DNA from: Spisula solida
Taxonomy: Eukaryota > Mollusca > Bivalvia > Venerida > Mactridae
DNA length: 64,000 nt
Reading direction: 5' to 3'
Assembly: GCA_947247005.1 (NCBI GenBank)
Contig: OX365951.1
Location: forward strand, 34,244,899-34,308,898
Shown: piece after piece, positions 34,144-47,301 of the stretch
How positions within the stretch are numbered: the first letter of the stretch is position 1
Layout of the letters: the number at the start of each line of letters is the position of its first letter
The notes under the pieces: generated by a model
What the model was told of the DNA's origin: nothing
The model's input: the letters and a program-made list of their open reading frames with translations, nothing else
Databases searched by the model: none
Translations under genes and position numbers: made by a program

Positions 34144-34681
34144 TTAAAGGGACTGCCTCACATATTGGTGAATTGCAAAAAAAAAAAAAATTGTCAAATA
34201 TTCACGTAGATTTGGTATAGTTGGCTGTATATCCCATAAACAACCACACTAACATCTAAAATAACTTGAGAAACTTCGGTATTTTGTAGTTATTTAGTAT
34301 TTTTACATCAAATATAGGGTATTAATACCCTATAGAATTAACACTACTATTACTTAAATTGCCTGAAATTTGTTCGCATTTGATGACATTGAATCGAAAA
34401 ACAAACCAAATACTTCACTGATGTTTACGCTTTAGTTTGTTGATGTTACGGTTCAATCATGTGAGAATTACATAATTCACAAAGCATGTTGGAAAGAAAC
34501 TGAACGATTTGTTTTCAAGAAAAAAATACTCGGCGATATCGAGAGAGGTTAAAATTGCTTATCTGCACCATATTTTTTATAAAGCAACTGTCGGTGGCTT
34601 TCTACTACATCAATACTTGGTTAGGTTGGAAAATCACGATTTACAAAAATGTTAGCCCAATCTGTGAGGCAGCACCTTTAA
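34144..34681. mobile_element. TTAA-flanked MITE (piggyBac-like ends)
   Basis: TTAA at 34144-34147 and 34678-34681 bracket inverted ends 'agggactgcctcaca' and 'tgtgaggcagcacct'. The 538-bp interior has no coding capacity. The TTAA target suggests piggyBac-type mobilisation. Confidence 0.75.
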
Positions 34682-35067
34682 TGTAGAAAATGACATTATA
34701 TTGGTACTAAAAATATTTATTACCCTTTTATCCATAATCTTGTTATGAGTTTAAAGATGTAAGTGGATCAATTCTTTTCCATGGTTAAACATAACACCAC
34801 ACACATCATTCTACCAGTAAAAGACAGTAGGTCTATGTTCTCCTCTTTCTTCCAATATTTACCATACACTCAGTACAGTTAGTTCTGTCTGCATTTCTGT
34901 ATTTAAAAGGGTGTAAAGATAGTAATGATACATCATCATCATGTCAGCATTTTAGCGACATGACATTGCTCACTGTGCAGGACAATGCGATATGACATCC
35001 CAAAGTCGAATGGTGTTTTCCCAAAATGTAAATTAAATAACTTAAAGGAGAGCAATTTGTGTAGGTG

Positions 35068-35145
35068 GTTAGCTAGCTCAGTCGGTAGAGCATTCGACCT
35101 GTAAGCGAAGGGTCCCGTGTTTTAGCCAAGGCCAGACTGCACAGT
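35068..35145 (+). ncRNA. tRNA-derived SINE head
   Basis: A clear A box, 'tagctcagtcggtagagca', is followed by an anticodon arm with 'gacctgtaagc'. The B box is eroded ('gtgttttagcc'). The sequence downstream, 'aaggccagactgcacag', is not tRNA. It is best read as an old SINE rather than a gene. Confidence 0.6.
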
Positions 35146-35589
35146 TACAGTCATAATTAAAATGGTCATGCATAGTCTTGTATTGCAGTCACGATGCTGT
35201 ACGAAATAACGTGCTTATAGTAGATCTAGTGTGCTTTGGACACTTGACTTTCACATGGCACTAACAGGTTTCCGTAGCTCAGTACAACACACACCCATGT
35301 AGGCCTACAGCTGTATCTTTCAGAGTAAGGTACCCTCTAAAAGAGACATGACTGATTGTGCCAGGCTATGTAGATAGACCTACCAGATGGTAGAAACCCA
35401 ACATAGGAAAAACCAAACACATAAGAAGTGGGTGGGGTAAGCCTACTGCCATATATTTATGATACAGCGTTTTTACATAAGAGAAACTAAGTGAATATAG
35501 GCTATTGGATATAGGCCTACTGTATGTCCTTTATATCACTCGGGTTTAGTTGGATATGAATGCTATATACTGCACCTGAGACGAAACGC

Positions 35590-35952
35590 ATTCAATGATA
35601 ATACTTCCTTTATAAGGTCATTAATTTTGAGAAATGTAATACACAGACGTGAAATGAGAGAAATGTTTTACAATCAACCGAAGCTTTTCGCTTAAACACA
35701 ATGTTTTTGCCTGTTAACATTTGTTTGTTTGTAATCTCTTCTATACATCATTAACCTTTACCTACACAAGATACACGTAATTACAAACATTTTGTTGAAC
35801 GCACACACACGAAATTAACCACCGATGTGTCAACGCACCGAAAAGGCCGCCCCCTAAAAGATGTTTTGTAATAACAAGTTTACCCTTGATATACCGCAAT
35901 CAAAACACCATTTGTATGAGTCCTTTTCTTTTCGACTAACGTTCCATTTTTG
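35590..35952 (+). repeat. Tandem-array block beta, cycle 1
   Basis: It matches 54775-55120 closely and 61810-62060 more weakly. Landmarks are 'acataatgtttttgcctg'-type text, 'gtaattacaaacat', 'gtgtcaacgc', 'aaaggccgcc' and 'acccttgatatacc'. It ends at an inserted repeat. Confidence 0.8.
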
Positions 35953-36390
35953 TCGAGCCTGCTTGCGGTGAGCGAGACTTAGAGGCAACTTTTGATGTAC
36001 GTGCATACAGTAAGTGCGTGCGTACATCCGATTTTGTCCAGACCATAAGTTTTATATGCTTTGACCTATCTCAAATGTCAAGGTCACAGTTAGAGGTCAA
36101 AGGTCAAATTGAAGTTGTCCGGACCATAACTTTGTCATGCATGGACCAATCATTCTTATATTCGGCATGAATGTTTACCTCCATGAGGTGGAGTGTCATG
36201 CCCAAATCTCATGTTCCTACCTCCAAGGTCAGGTCACAATTGGAGGTCAAAGGTCAATTGAAGATTGTATGGATCATTTCTTCTTTTTGCACGGTGGGAG
36301 TAGATGATACTTGACACATTTTAATTTGTGCTTTTTTTCAATGTGCGTCGAGACTCGACATAATTTGCCCGAGGACATGAATTTCTAGTT
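35953..36390 (+). mobile_element. Inserted bivalve-type repeat ('gtcgagcctgcttgc')
   Basis: It begins 'tgtcgagcctgcttgcggtg' and ends near 'cgagactcgaca' and 'ccgaggacatgaatttct'. The interior contains 'aggtcaaaggtcaa' twice, each followed by a 'gtccggaccataac'-like string. The paralogous junction of blocks beta and gamma at about 55120-55150 lacks it, so it inserted after the array duplicated. Confidence 0.6.
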
Positions 36391-36902
36391 TAAATAATTG
36401 TTTCACTTCCGCTATAAAGTGATTTGCAGGAATACAGAAAGGTTCGAGTTCAAAAGTTTGGTATACTATATCAATAATATAATATTATTAATCATGCTTG
36501 ACACCTGTTGGTATCCATCGCCAAGACGTTATCAGGGCCTTGATTCAAAACGTTTCATTTATTTAGATTTCGATTTAGAATACATACCTTCATATATCCG
36601 TTACTTAGCAGTGAGTGTACATTACATGGTTAACAGGTTATGCTCTTCACTGATATTGGCTCCGATTATTGTTGAAAAGGCGCCGATCCAAATCTAAAAC
36701 ACATTCCACTTTATGTGAGGTTACAGTAAATTAATTTATTTCCTTCAAACACGTTCAATCGTTTCGAAATTTATCATTGAAAATGATATTTTTATAACTT
36801 TAATTAGTTTTTACAAAACAACCTTGTACAAAGAATCAAATTGTGTTTCTGCCAAAACCGATTTTCCGACGCTTTTCATCAATTTCATCAATAAATCAAA
36901 TT
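36391..36902 (+). repeat. Tandem-array blocks gamma and delta, cycle 1
   Basis: It matches 55240-55680: 'tggtatccatc', 'acttagcagtgagt', 'aaggcgcc', 'ttccttcaaacacgttcaat', 'ccgattttccgacg' and 'ttactgacta'. The 99-codon frame at 36398-36697 lies in this block, but the paralogous copy does not conserve it. It is not called a gene. Confidence 0.75.
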
Positions 36903-39900
36903 ACTGACTAGAATAATAAAGCACCAAAATCGTTCAGTGCAATCAGGAACCAAATCACATGCGGCAATAGGTATATCAAATTTTAAGGAAAATGTCTCAC
37001 ATTCAACTCATGGATAAATTCGGATATATTATTAGTTAACGATTTAATGGATATCAACGGCAAAATAAGCGAACGCAAAATATATGATAAGCTTTAAATT
37101 AAAACAAACTGAACATCAGAAAGTGAAACTATTAAAAAGACAATACCCACAGAATGAAAGACAAAAATTCAAACAACAGAATCAGTTTAAACAATATCAT
37201 TAAAACTCAATTATGATATACAAATACGAAAATCATAAAAAGCACTACTACTACTACTACATAGAATTCATTAAAAGAAAATTCGAAACCCCTTATCTAC
37301 ATTAACATTGGGAATCAAGCATTAATTAAAACATCAATTGGCTTAGCTACTACTATTTCATAAATCAAGCACTCGTCGATAATCGCGTCAAACAATTTAA
37401 ATATAAGCTTTTTAATAACAAAATTGCTACAAATGAAAATCTCTACACATGGAAACTATTCACTTCCAAAAACTGCTTACACTGTTGGGCTTTAGAAAGC
37501 TTAACTCATTTTTTTATAACATGTCCTTACATGGACTCATTCTTGAAAAAGATACTCAACATATGTTCAGAAAATGGCATAAACAACAAAACAAACTCTT
37601 TAGAATATATAATAATAGGTTATAAAATAATCTATCAACAATATGAAATAATGAATGTAATATTTAGTCAAATAGAATACTAAATTTATAAAGATTATTT
37701 TAAAAGTGAACATAGGAAAAACAAAACTATCTTGATATTACATATTTAACAATAAAGAAAGCTTAGCTTGAATTACGAAATTAGTTTTTTTATATCGCTG
37801 TCTTAATTTAAACATATATCTTCATTTATAAACAATTGGCAATATTTGTAAACTTCAATATAGTATCGTTCTCAATAAGCGGGTGCACATCAGTGGTTTA
37901 AAAAGTAAATTTTCAAAATATTAGTTAGGCTTTATTATGCAAATAAGTTTAAACTTCCAACCCTCGGCAGCAAGAAAAACGCAGTGGCCTTATCAAGAGG
38001 ACATTATTTTACATTGGTTTGAGGGTTTTAAAATAGCTTTTATGATAATGTACATTTCAATTTGACATCTCATGTCGTCGAACTAGTTTAAAGATCATGT
38101 GTTGCTATTAATAATTACGAAACAATACTTATGTTAAGCTGGTGATGCATCAGACATCTATTCTGCACAATAGGACTTTGACAGGAAACATTATTTACCA
38201 AAAACAATCATGCAACAAACTGTGCTCTTGATACAACTGCTTAAACTTGGTGAAATGTTAAAGGCTCTGAAATGTTTCAATCTTCATTGCTTTGTTCTCA
38301 AATAAAATTAACATAACTAAAATCGTTCGTGAAAAACAAGAGCTATTTAAAATAACCACGGATGGCAAGTTATGTGAAACATTTGGCCCATTATAGATTT
38401 ACTCAAGATTTTTAAGACGTGGAACAAAGTAACGAACGTTTCGTAGCAGGTATAGTAATATATGAACCTTGTTGAACGCGATTGAAATAAAATCCATTAA
38501 CTGCGAGAAAACTATGTTTTAAGCCCACAATTGGCCCACAAAGCACACGGTTTGGCTTTACTTTATCTATAAATATAAATTTCAAGGCTTAATATTGTCA
38601 GACAGTCTCTAGCAAATATGCACCTAGTAAATTGTGATAACTTTATAAATAATTACTCCTTTGCTAGTGGTCTAAAATAAGAACATGTATGACATTATTT
38701 TATTAGATAAAAAAATGCCAACATTTTGGTATATATATTTTGGAATGTAAATGCTAACAAACAGTATATCCGTTATTCCTAACTGTCTTGTTTGGATCTA
38801 ATATACGTCCGTATCTTATTAGATCTACTTTACTGTTAGCATCGGCTTCTGTGAGGTTAAATCTCCTTTATGTCCTGATCGAAAAGGGTGCATAGTCTAC
38901 TTTACGTCAGAAATGGCATTTTTGATGTCTAATTACGGCTCGGCATTTGATTCAGATAATGACTGGGCAAAAATGCCACTGTGAAATGTTCGTTACTTAG
39001 CTTTACAGAAAAAATAATCACTGCAACACTAAACGATGTTATTTTTCTACAAAATCATTAAACTTCATCTTTTTATCGTATTCGATGGACTCATATTCAT
39101 GACTATATTAATAACATTTAGATGTACCCATTTAAAGCAATTTAATCGTGCATGTAATCTTGTATTTCAAACATTCTGTTTTATACATTATGCTAGCTTT
39201 CTAAATAATGAAAAAAATAATGTTTCAAGTCAAACAAGCTCAACATGTTGTATTCAGTCAAATGAATAGTCTAGTATGTTGTAAATTATGGTTTTTCTCA
39301 GACAAAGTAGCTAGATAAAAAATGAAATGTTCGTTACCTCCTGGTAACGAACATACATGCTTTTCCTGGTATCCGAGTGTATGCCTATTCATGGCAAGGT
39401 AAACAGCGTCATAAGTGCCATGTTTCCCAACCATTTCGATTATCATTATTGATTAAGACTATTGTAAAGTTTATTAGCTCGAGAATAAACCATGTGTCTT
39501 ACCCCAGAAACAGTATAAATCATAACGCTCAGCGATTGGTTAATCTAGTGGCTATTTTAGATGGGTACTAGTATATAAGGAAACAATTGGAGCTTGAACA
39601 ATTTTTTAATTCCTCACTCCGAAGAAAGCAGTCGTAAGTCGGTTAATTTCCGCTCCCTCCCACCCAACAGTTATGTATACTATTTTTGCTGCTGAGTATT
39701 GTTGTATTTGCAGAACAATAGTCTTGGAAATAGATGAAAAGCGTCACTTGTGTGAGTTTCGTCATGGCTGGTCAAAGCGGCACGTTACCATGGTGTCGAG
39801 TACATTCATTCCAATGCTGGAAGACGTTTGTGATGTATATACAAAATGACTTATCGGCGACCCTTAGAGCTGAATAAAATATTTGTCTTACAGCTTGGTG

Positions 39901-39904
39901 AAGT

Positions 39905-40010
39905 GAAAAAAGATTATATTAAGTCAGACAGGGAAGACAGCACTCAACTTAACCAGCCGAGCACAGAAAACATTAAAAACACACAAAGCACTATACCCAA
40001 CTGAAAACAC
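39905..40010 (+). repeat. Dispersed repeat 'R'
   Basis: A good copy: 'ttaagtcagacagggaag', 'cagcactcaacttaacc', 'agccgagcacagaaaacat', then an A-rich run and 'cccaactgaa'. Confidence 0.75.
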
Positions 40011-41265
40011 GGCATCCTGCCCCGAAAGTCTGCCGCCTCAGTCAGTGAAACTAAAACGAAACGAGAGCCAGGTGAAGAGGAAAATAACAACTGAACATTA
40101 CACATCACAAGGACAATCTATAACATTTATACTCCGACACGCCCACTGATTCCATTCAAAAAGTGTACATTATTTTCGTAAGCAGACACTTTTGTGGGCT
40201 ATAAGAAAACTGTTTCACTCAGAAAATAATTGCCATAAATGGTCAATTAGATGAAAACTATGATGAATCTGTGTAACAGTTAAATAAACGACATAGTAAC
40301 TGATTGCCTAAAGCATAAAACATGGAGCTAGGAAATTGTATACACACACAGCATGGATTAATATGCTGCATTACTGTAAACAACATCAAGTTTGTGGCGT
40401 TAAATTTTATTCAATGTCTTGGTTGAACTATATCATAAAATTCAATCCTCACAATTTATCTACACCCCAACAACTATACAACAATGGCTTTTTTATAACC
40501 TCCAGAGTAAAAACTCCTCTAAATTGAATGATTTTACAGTATTAATTATCGATAGCAATTGAAACAGAACTACAATCCATTTGTAAGCTTGAAACATATA
40601 TTGTGCAAATTGGCAATCAATTGCAAGAAACCTGAATTATATACGAGTACATCAACCGATTAGTGGCTATAACATTTTTCTATTTTTTCATGAGCATTGC
40701 TGATGCCATTAAGTATCACTTCAATACAACATTGGATTGGCTGTGCGCTACAGTATTTATTAGATCAATAAATATATCCATGTGAAAATATGTTTCGTTA
40801 AGGATCATATCATAATGCCTTAACATTCACAAAACAGTTAACAATCTATTAGAAGCTTTTTTATATGAACCTGTTTGAAAATATTTGCATGGATTGTCTA
40901 TTTTTAAATACAAAATAAAAGACAAATAATATGCACAGATATGTACCTTTATGCATCAAGCCTGTATCATCAGTCACCAATGTGGAAACCAATAGATGTG
41001 TATTATTTTATGTAGTGTAATAACACATGGGTACACTTGATGTTTACTCAATACATTTTCATATGCTTATAAATGCTCAGCACTGTATGAAAGGACAGTT
41101 AGATAATCCCTAAGGATCATTAGGCCAAGCTTATTTTAAACATTAAAATTACATTTTCTAAAATGCAAAACATCTTCTGTTCTTGAATTGTGCCAGAATA
41201 GATTTTGATAATCATTGTCAATATTATAACTGATTTAGTTGTGTACATGGTAACGAATTTTTCAA

Positions 41266-41410
41266 AAAGATAATATTAAGTCGGCCAGGGAAGGCAGCAC
41301 TCAGCTTAACCAGCCGAGCACAGAAAACATAAAAAACACACAAGCTACAATGCCCACCTGAACGAGCCGAGCACGGAAAACATAAAAGGCACAATGCTCA
41401 ACTAAACAAA
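41266..41410 (+). repeat. Dispersed repeat 'R' with internal duplication
   Basis: As the copy at 39905, but the segment 'gagcacagaaaacataaaa' occurs a second time 60 bp on ('gagcacggaaaacataaaag'). The repeat unit itself therefore expands by tandem duplication. Confidence 0.75.
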
Positions 41411-42232
41411 TCAAGTCACGAACATTTCAAAATAGTGCATGATGTACAATTATGAAAGTCCTTTAAGTTCGATTACATTGTAGTTTGACTTTTAAATATC
41501 TTAAACAGCATAAGGAATGCCAATATTGTCCATGTTAAAAAGGAGTATTGCTGGACTGCATATGCATTTAAATTTCGGTAACGAACATTTCAGTTTGATA
41601 TTGACTTCTCCAGTCTACGATGGATGGAACAACATATAATAAAAATGGTTTTCTCTATGATTGACGTTTTGATTATGCATTAAATGATGTAAAGACAAGT
41701 AAATATGTTATAAAACACATTTTGTAGAAACCTCATAAGATTATACAACACACTTAATGTAAAGTATCGAACATGTCGACATCGGATTTTCAAAATTTAA
41801 AAATCAGTATGAGACTTATTTCTTGATATATTTATTACAAAATCTATTAAAATGGTTGCACCAACAAGAACTATTGATATAAACCCTTAGTTTTCATATT
41901 TGTCTCATTTGTAAGAATTAAGCGTGTGGTGAAGTTTAGTCTTTTGCATTGGCGACAGTAACGAACCTGTCATTTCAGCATATATAAAGTCACTTTTTTC
42001 AGTACTTATAAAAGCTACACTAATCTTATTTGTACAATTAGTAGACAGGTATTAAACAAATCATATGCACATAGTAGCAGAGAAGGGAAAATGCCTCATA
42101 GCGTCAAAAACCACCGGCGACACTATTTGCACCCGCTGGTTGAGAATGACTGGTTAAATCGTATATATGTACACTATGTATATTGTAACCTGTTGTGAAT
42201 AAAATAAAGAATGAAAAAACTGACTAAAATAA

Positions 42233-43258
42233 AAAATATGGCAAAATGACTTGATGTGTGTAATCAATGATAGTATTTTAAACAAAGCTTTATTTCCTGA
42301 TTTCAAGCCTGTAAATAGAAATTCGATAATTCCCATTATCCGTACTTGTTTGAACAAAATGGTGCGATGTTTCCAATATCATTAAAAATTTCAGGTAATT
42401 ATAATATAAACGAGATAGTATATCTGTTTTTTGTCGGTGGGCTCTCACTCCGGTTATGTAAGACTGACTATAACGACGTAATGTCTAGTCAGATTCCGTA
42501 TTTATTGTTGTAATTATTATTACACGTTTTATGTTTTGAAGGATTTATATATTTCCTGTTCATTGTTATTTATGTTTGTCCTTATGGCTTTATTTGTAAT
42601 CTGAGATATTTCTTTTGGTTGTATCTTTTTGTCTGGAGTATGCGGGTTCACACCCATGTTGTGACTTACATAAAACAATGTATTACTATCTTATACATAA
42701 AAAGTTCCACAGTAAGCTCCCTTGCCTGACACTTAGCACATCAGAGTAGTTCCGGGTGTTGTTGACCCAGTTAGTTAGTGTCTGATTAGTCTACATATTT
42801 TTACTTTTGATACTGGGTCATTCAGGTTAGGCATTTTGTTTTATTGCTGATACTAGTTCATTCAACTTTACGACAGCTGAAACTTTAGGCCCACGTTGGG
42901 CGGATCATTTACTGGGTCAGTTGGGCATTGTGCTTCGTATGTGTTTCATGTTTTCTGTACTCTGTTGGTTCAGTTGGGCACTGTGCCTTGTATATTTTTA
43001 TGTTTTCTGTGCTCGGCTGGTTAGTTGAGTGCCGCCTTCCCTGTCTGACTGATTATTATCTTTTTGCTTATTGACAAGAGGTAGATAAACAAAAACGTTA
43101 ACTTTACAACTATACCATGTTAAGTTTTCGAGCATCTACTTGTTTTAAAATGTTTCATCAGAACTCATATACACTAAACAAATCTTATATGTTTGCACGT
43201 GTTTTACGTATAACTTTTTTATTTATGAATATTTCTGCATGAAATATTGTGTACATGC
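42233..43258 (+). repeat. Tandem-array blocks epsilon, zeta, theta and start of x, cycle 1
   Basis: It matches 55713-56260 and 56935-56985: 'tatggcaaaatgac'/'tatggcagaatggc', 'attatccgtacttgttt', 'agtatatctgtt', 'cgggttcacacccatgttg' and 'tcgagcatctacttgtt'. A reverse copy of repeat R (42915-43070) is embedded. It is cut at 43258 by LINE copy 2. Confidence 0.75.
42915..43070 (-). repeat. Dispersed repeat 'R', reverse copy
   Basis: The complement of the copies at 39905 and 41266, with 'gttttctgtgctcggctgg', 'gagtgccgccttccctgtct' and a duplicated 'cagttgggca' segment. Confidence 0.75.
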
Positions 43259-46200
43259 TTTTTTTTCTTTCTATATTTTATTCACAACAGGTTACAATAT
43301 ACAAAGTGTACATATATACAATAAATGATGTAACAATATTTTTAATAAAGTTGTAAAGTTTACAAATTTTGCCAGTTTTTTATTTATAAAGCTGTATGTT
43401 TAAAATAAGATATCATAAATGAAATAAGGGAATGTTGAGAGATTGACAAAATTTCTTCATGAAATCTGAGCTTTCTTTATTTTTATATTTGTAATATCGA
43501 GATAATGTGTCTAAATCAATACATAATATTTGGAGAATGTCAGTTTTGTTTTTACTACGTTCACTTTTAAAATAATCTTTATAAATAGAGTATCCTATTA
43601 GACTTAATATTACATTTATTATTTCATATTGTTTATACATGATTTTATAGCCTATTATTATACATTCTTAAGAGTTTGTTTTGTTGTTTATGCCATTTTT
43701 GAAAATATGTTGAGTATCTTTTCCCAGAATGAGTCCATGTAAGGACATGTTATAAAAAAGTGATTTAAGTTTTCTAAAGCCCCACAGTGTAAGCAGTTTG
43801 TCGAAGTGAATATTTTCCATTTGTAGAGATTTTCATTTGTGGCAATTATATTGTGCAACAGTTTATATTTAAATTGTTTGACGTGATTGTCGAGGAGTGC
43901 TTTATTTATGAAATAGTAGTAGCTAAGCCAATTGATGTTTTTATTGAAGCTTGATTCCCAATGTTTATGTAGATAAGGGGTTTCGAATTTTCTTTTGATG
44001 AATTCTAAGTAGTAGTCCTTGCTTTTAATGATTTTCGTATTTGTAAATCGTAATTGAGTTTTAATGATAGTTTTAACTGATTCTGTTGTTTGGATTTTTG
44101 TCTTCCATTCTGAGGATATTGCCTTTTTAATTGTTAGACTTTCTGAAATCCAGTTTGTTTTATTTTTAAGCATATCATATATTTTGCGTTCGCTTATTTT
44201 GCCGTTGATATCAATTAAGTCATTAACAAATAATTTATCCGAATTTATCCATGAGTTAAATATGAGACATTTTCCTTTAAATTTGATATACCTATTGCCC
44301 CATATGCTTTGGTTCCTGATTGTACTGAATGATTTTGGTGCTTTTATAGTTGAAAGGTTATTGTATTTAATCCATGTATTTATGATATTTACATAGAAAG
44401 AGGGCAACGTTGTTTTAGTGTTAGGGAGCGATTTTAAGTTATCTGTGTTCATTTCAAATATTAATAGTCCTTTACCGAATTGGTTCAGTAATAAACAAGG
44501 AATAATCTTCAAGTTTGCGTTATAAGATGATCTCAAGTTTTGGATCCATTTTAGTATAAGGGAATTTACATAACTGTCTATATCAACCATGCTTAAGCCT
44601 CCGTCAAGTTTATTTCCTATTAGTGTTGTTCTTTTAATTTGTTCGCGTTTATTGCTCCAAAGAAAATCTGAGAATAGTTTAGTGACCTGTTTTATAATTT
44701 GTTTGGGAGTGGACATTGCTTGCATTAAGTATGTCAGCTTTGGAAGTATTAAGCTTTTGATTATTGTTATTTTCCCGTAATAGGTTAGTTTTCGTTTTTG
44801 CCATTTTTGTATCATATGCTTACATATTTCAATTTTATTTTGCCAGTTTAGATCTTCACATTCATTGGAGCTATTACCAAAATAAATTCCTAATGCTTTA
44901 ACATATGCATTCGTAAACTCTATGTTATCGACATTGTGTGTATTGGTTTTTGAATAACCTATCCAGAGTCCTTGCGTTTTATTTCAATTTAGTTTTAGAC
45001 CTGACTATTTACCAAATTCTTCGATTCTTTCTAGAGATATTTTTATTTCATTTTCATTTTGTATGAATATTGTTGTATCGTCTGCTAACTGAGTAAGTTT
45101 GATATGTTTATTTTTTTTATTAACATCTGTTCCGACTTTTATTTCTATTCCTTTACATGTTGTGCTGTTTCTTAGTTTAATTGCCATTATTTCAGCGACA
45201 ATTATAAATAGAAGTGCTGATAATGGGCATCCTTGTCTGACGCCACGATGTATTTTAAAAAATTTGGAACTCCAACCATTATTTATTAAACATGAGGTAA
45301 TATTGGTATACATAACGTTTACCCATTGTATAAAGGAATATTTAAATCCGAATTTCAACAAAGATTTTTGTAGATATGACCATTCGATTGTATCAAAAGC
45401 TTTTATGAAAACTAAAAATAAGACAGCTCCTGGAGTGTTTGTTATGTTTTTGTAATCAATAACGTCTTGAATTTGTCTTATGTTGTATCCAATATATCTG
45501 TTTTTAATGAACCCTTGTTGGTCGTGGCTTATGATACTTGGTAGTACTTATTGTAAGCGCATGGCTAAAACCTTTGCTAAAATTTTATAGTCAGTGTTGA
45601 GAAGAGATATAGGTCGCCAGTTTTCTAAATTATTAGGGTCTCCTTTTTTGAAAAGTAGTGAAAATACGCTTTGTTTTTGCGTGAAAGAGAGTTCACCGTT
45701 GTCAAAACCTTCATTTAAAGAATCAGCTACCAAATGCATTATTTGTTTCGAAAATGGTTTATAAAATTCCATTGGCAGTCCGTCCAAACCTGGACTTTTA
45801 TTTGTTTTCATTATGTTGATAACATTTGTAGCTTCTTCATATGTGACGAGTCCTTCACATTCTTTAGCTTCATTATCGTTTAAAGTGTTATCAGTGTCCG
45901 TTGAGTTTAAATATTCGTCACCGACTACATGTGAACTTTTGTAAAGATTTTCATAAAATTGTACAATTTCTTCCAATATGGTTTCTTTATCAGTAATTAT
46001 GTTTCCATTTGTTGATAATGAGTTAATAACTTTTCGTGTTTGTCTAGTTTTCAAGATTTAAAAAATAGTTGGTGTTTTTTCGTCGTCTTCTAACAATAAC
46101 ACCCCTGAGCGTAATTGTGCCCCTTTAGCTTTGAAACTATAGATATTTTCAATTTCCGCTTCAATATTGGTGATTTGTGTTTTTATTTCCTCATTGTTTG

Positions 46201-47301
46201 TAGTTAAGTCCTTTTTATATAGTTCATTTAGTTGATTTTCTAGATAAGATAATTTGCATTTTCTTTCCTTTGACTTCTTTTTAGAATATTTAATTGTTAT
46301 TTCTCTTTTGTTAGTTTTACATATTTCCCATTTGGTTCTATGACTTGTAATGTTTAATGTCGTTAAGCTTTCAATCATAGCCACTATTTCTTCGCAATAT
46401 TCGGTATCGTATAAATATGCTTTGTTAAGTTTCCAAAAACCTGGTCCTCTTTCTATAGGTGGTTTTAGTTTAAGTGAAATTGCTAGATGGTCAGTATATT
46501 TAATCAGGGCAGGACGAATGTCTGTTGACAAAATGAGTGGACTAAGGTTTTCTTCAATGTGCCAAAAATCAATTCTGCTTTTTTCGGTTCCATTTTTTCT
46601 ACGCCATGTAAATTGTGTTTTTGTTTTATTAAAGTTCTCCTTATATCAATTAAATTGTGTGACTTCATCATATCATTTCAATTTGGATGCTTATTGGTTT
46701 TATTTGATTTTGTAATTCTGTCAATGTTATGTAATGTTTCGTTATAATCTCCTCCAACAATTTTATTCCTTGTGAATGTTCCGCAATATGTTCAGATATG
46801 TTTTTGAAAAACACGTTTCTGATTTCCTTGTCATTAGGAGCATATATGTTTATTAATGTAATTATATTATTGTTATACTCAATGTTAAGTAGGACGTATC
46901 TTCCGTTATTATTTCCAGTGAAGGAATCTAACACATTACATGTTATTGACTTATTTATTAAGATGGAGCAGCCTTTACTATTATTCGATCCGAACGAATG
47001 GTACTGTTCCCATTTAACAAATTCATTATAAAGAACAGTTTCAAGGTCAACCGTAAAATGAGTTTCTTGTAAAAACTTTATATCTGCTCTTTGGGGTATT
47101 ATCCATTGCAATAAGCGGGCACGTTTATGCTTATCCCTTAAACCCTGAGTATTTAGGGATATTAAGTGTAATGAAGTTGTCATCTAATTGAATGATGATT
47201 CTTTAGGAAGGAATTAAACGTGGAAGTGCAGTAGATGTGAAAAAAGATGATGTGTATAATGTTATGAAATATATGATGATGCATGTATAGTTCAAGTTCA
47301 A
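43259..47301 (-). mobile_element. LINE copy 2 (near full length, inactivated)
   Basis: It runs opposite to copy 1 and is very similar along its whole length. Coding pieces on the minus strand are endonuclease 47183-46668 and 46531-46058, reverse transcriptase 46054-45548 and 45361-45005 (including LADD), and C-terminal 44815-43688 and 43640-43413. Breaks include nonsense changes at positions equal to Lys547 and Tyr728 of copy 1, and frameshifts in A-runs near 46056 and 43690. The antisense frames at 44064-44396 and 45099-45455 are shadows. No target duplication was identified. Confidence 0.88.

Larger units (their letters stand above)
38429..41976. repeat. Interspersed motif 'ggtaacgaacatttc' within the hAT-like element
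   Basis: Forward copies are at 38429, 39343, 41249 (altered), 41417 (partial), 41577, 41764 (altered) and 41956. Reverse copies are at 38982-38995 and 39324-39338. The pair 39324-39354 forms a palindrome around 'tcct'. The motif was not noticed outside this element. Short subterminal motifs of this kind serve as transposase-binding sites in some hAT elements, so that role is inferred. Confidence 0.6.
37863..42152. mobile_element. hAT-like non-autonomous element, 4.3 kb
   Basis: It interrupts the 3' region of LINE copy 3. The left end reads 'gttctcaataagcgggtgca'. The complement of the right end reads 'cagtcattctcaaccagcgg'. These resemble hAT termini of the CAGxGxTTCTCAA form, with the left tip eroded. 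A decayed 8-bp duplication is possible (gttaaatc at 42153-42160). No transposase frame is visible. The interior holds two copies of repeat R and a spread of 'ggtaacgaacatttc' motifs. Confidence 0.6.
36903..42232 (+). mobile_element. LINE copy 3 (5'-truncated, dead), split by a hAT-like element
   Basis: LINE sequence is 36917-37862 and 42161-42218. The left part matches copy 1 from about 24740 to its 3' region, with several stops and frameshifts. The right part is the 3' tail 'tatgtacactatgtatattg' to 'gaataaaataaag'. Target duplications 'actgactagaataa' (36903-36916) and 'actgactaaaataa' (42219-42232) differ at one base. The empty site 'actgactaaattaa' is in the paralogous block at 55680-55693. 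Confidence 0.85.

Noticed and set aside
36398..36697. 99-codon plus-strand frame
   Set aside because: It lies in a duplicated block whose paralogue near 55250-55450 does not keep the frame. No motif or splice signals were seen.
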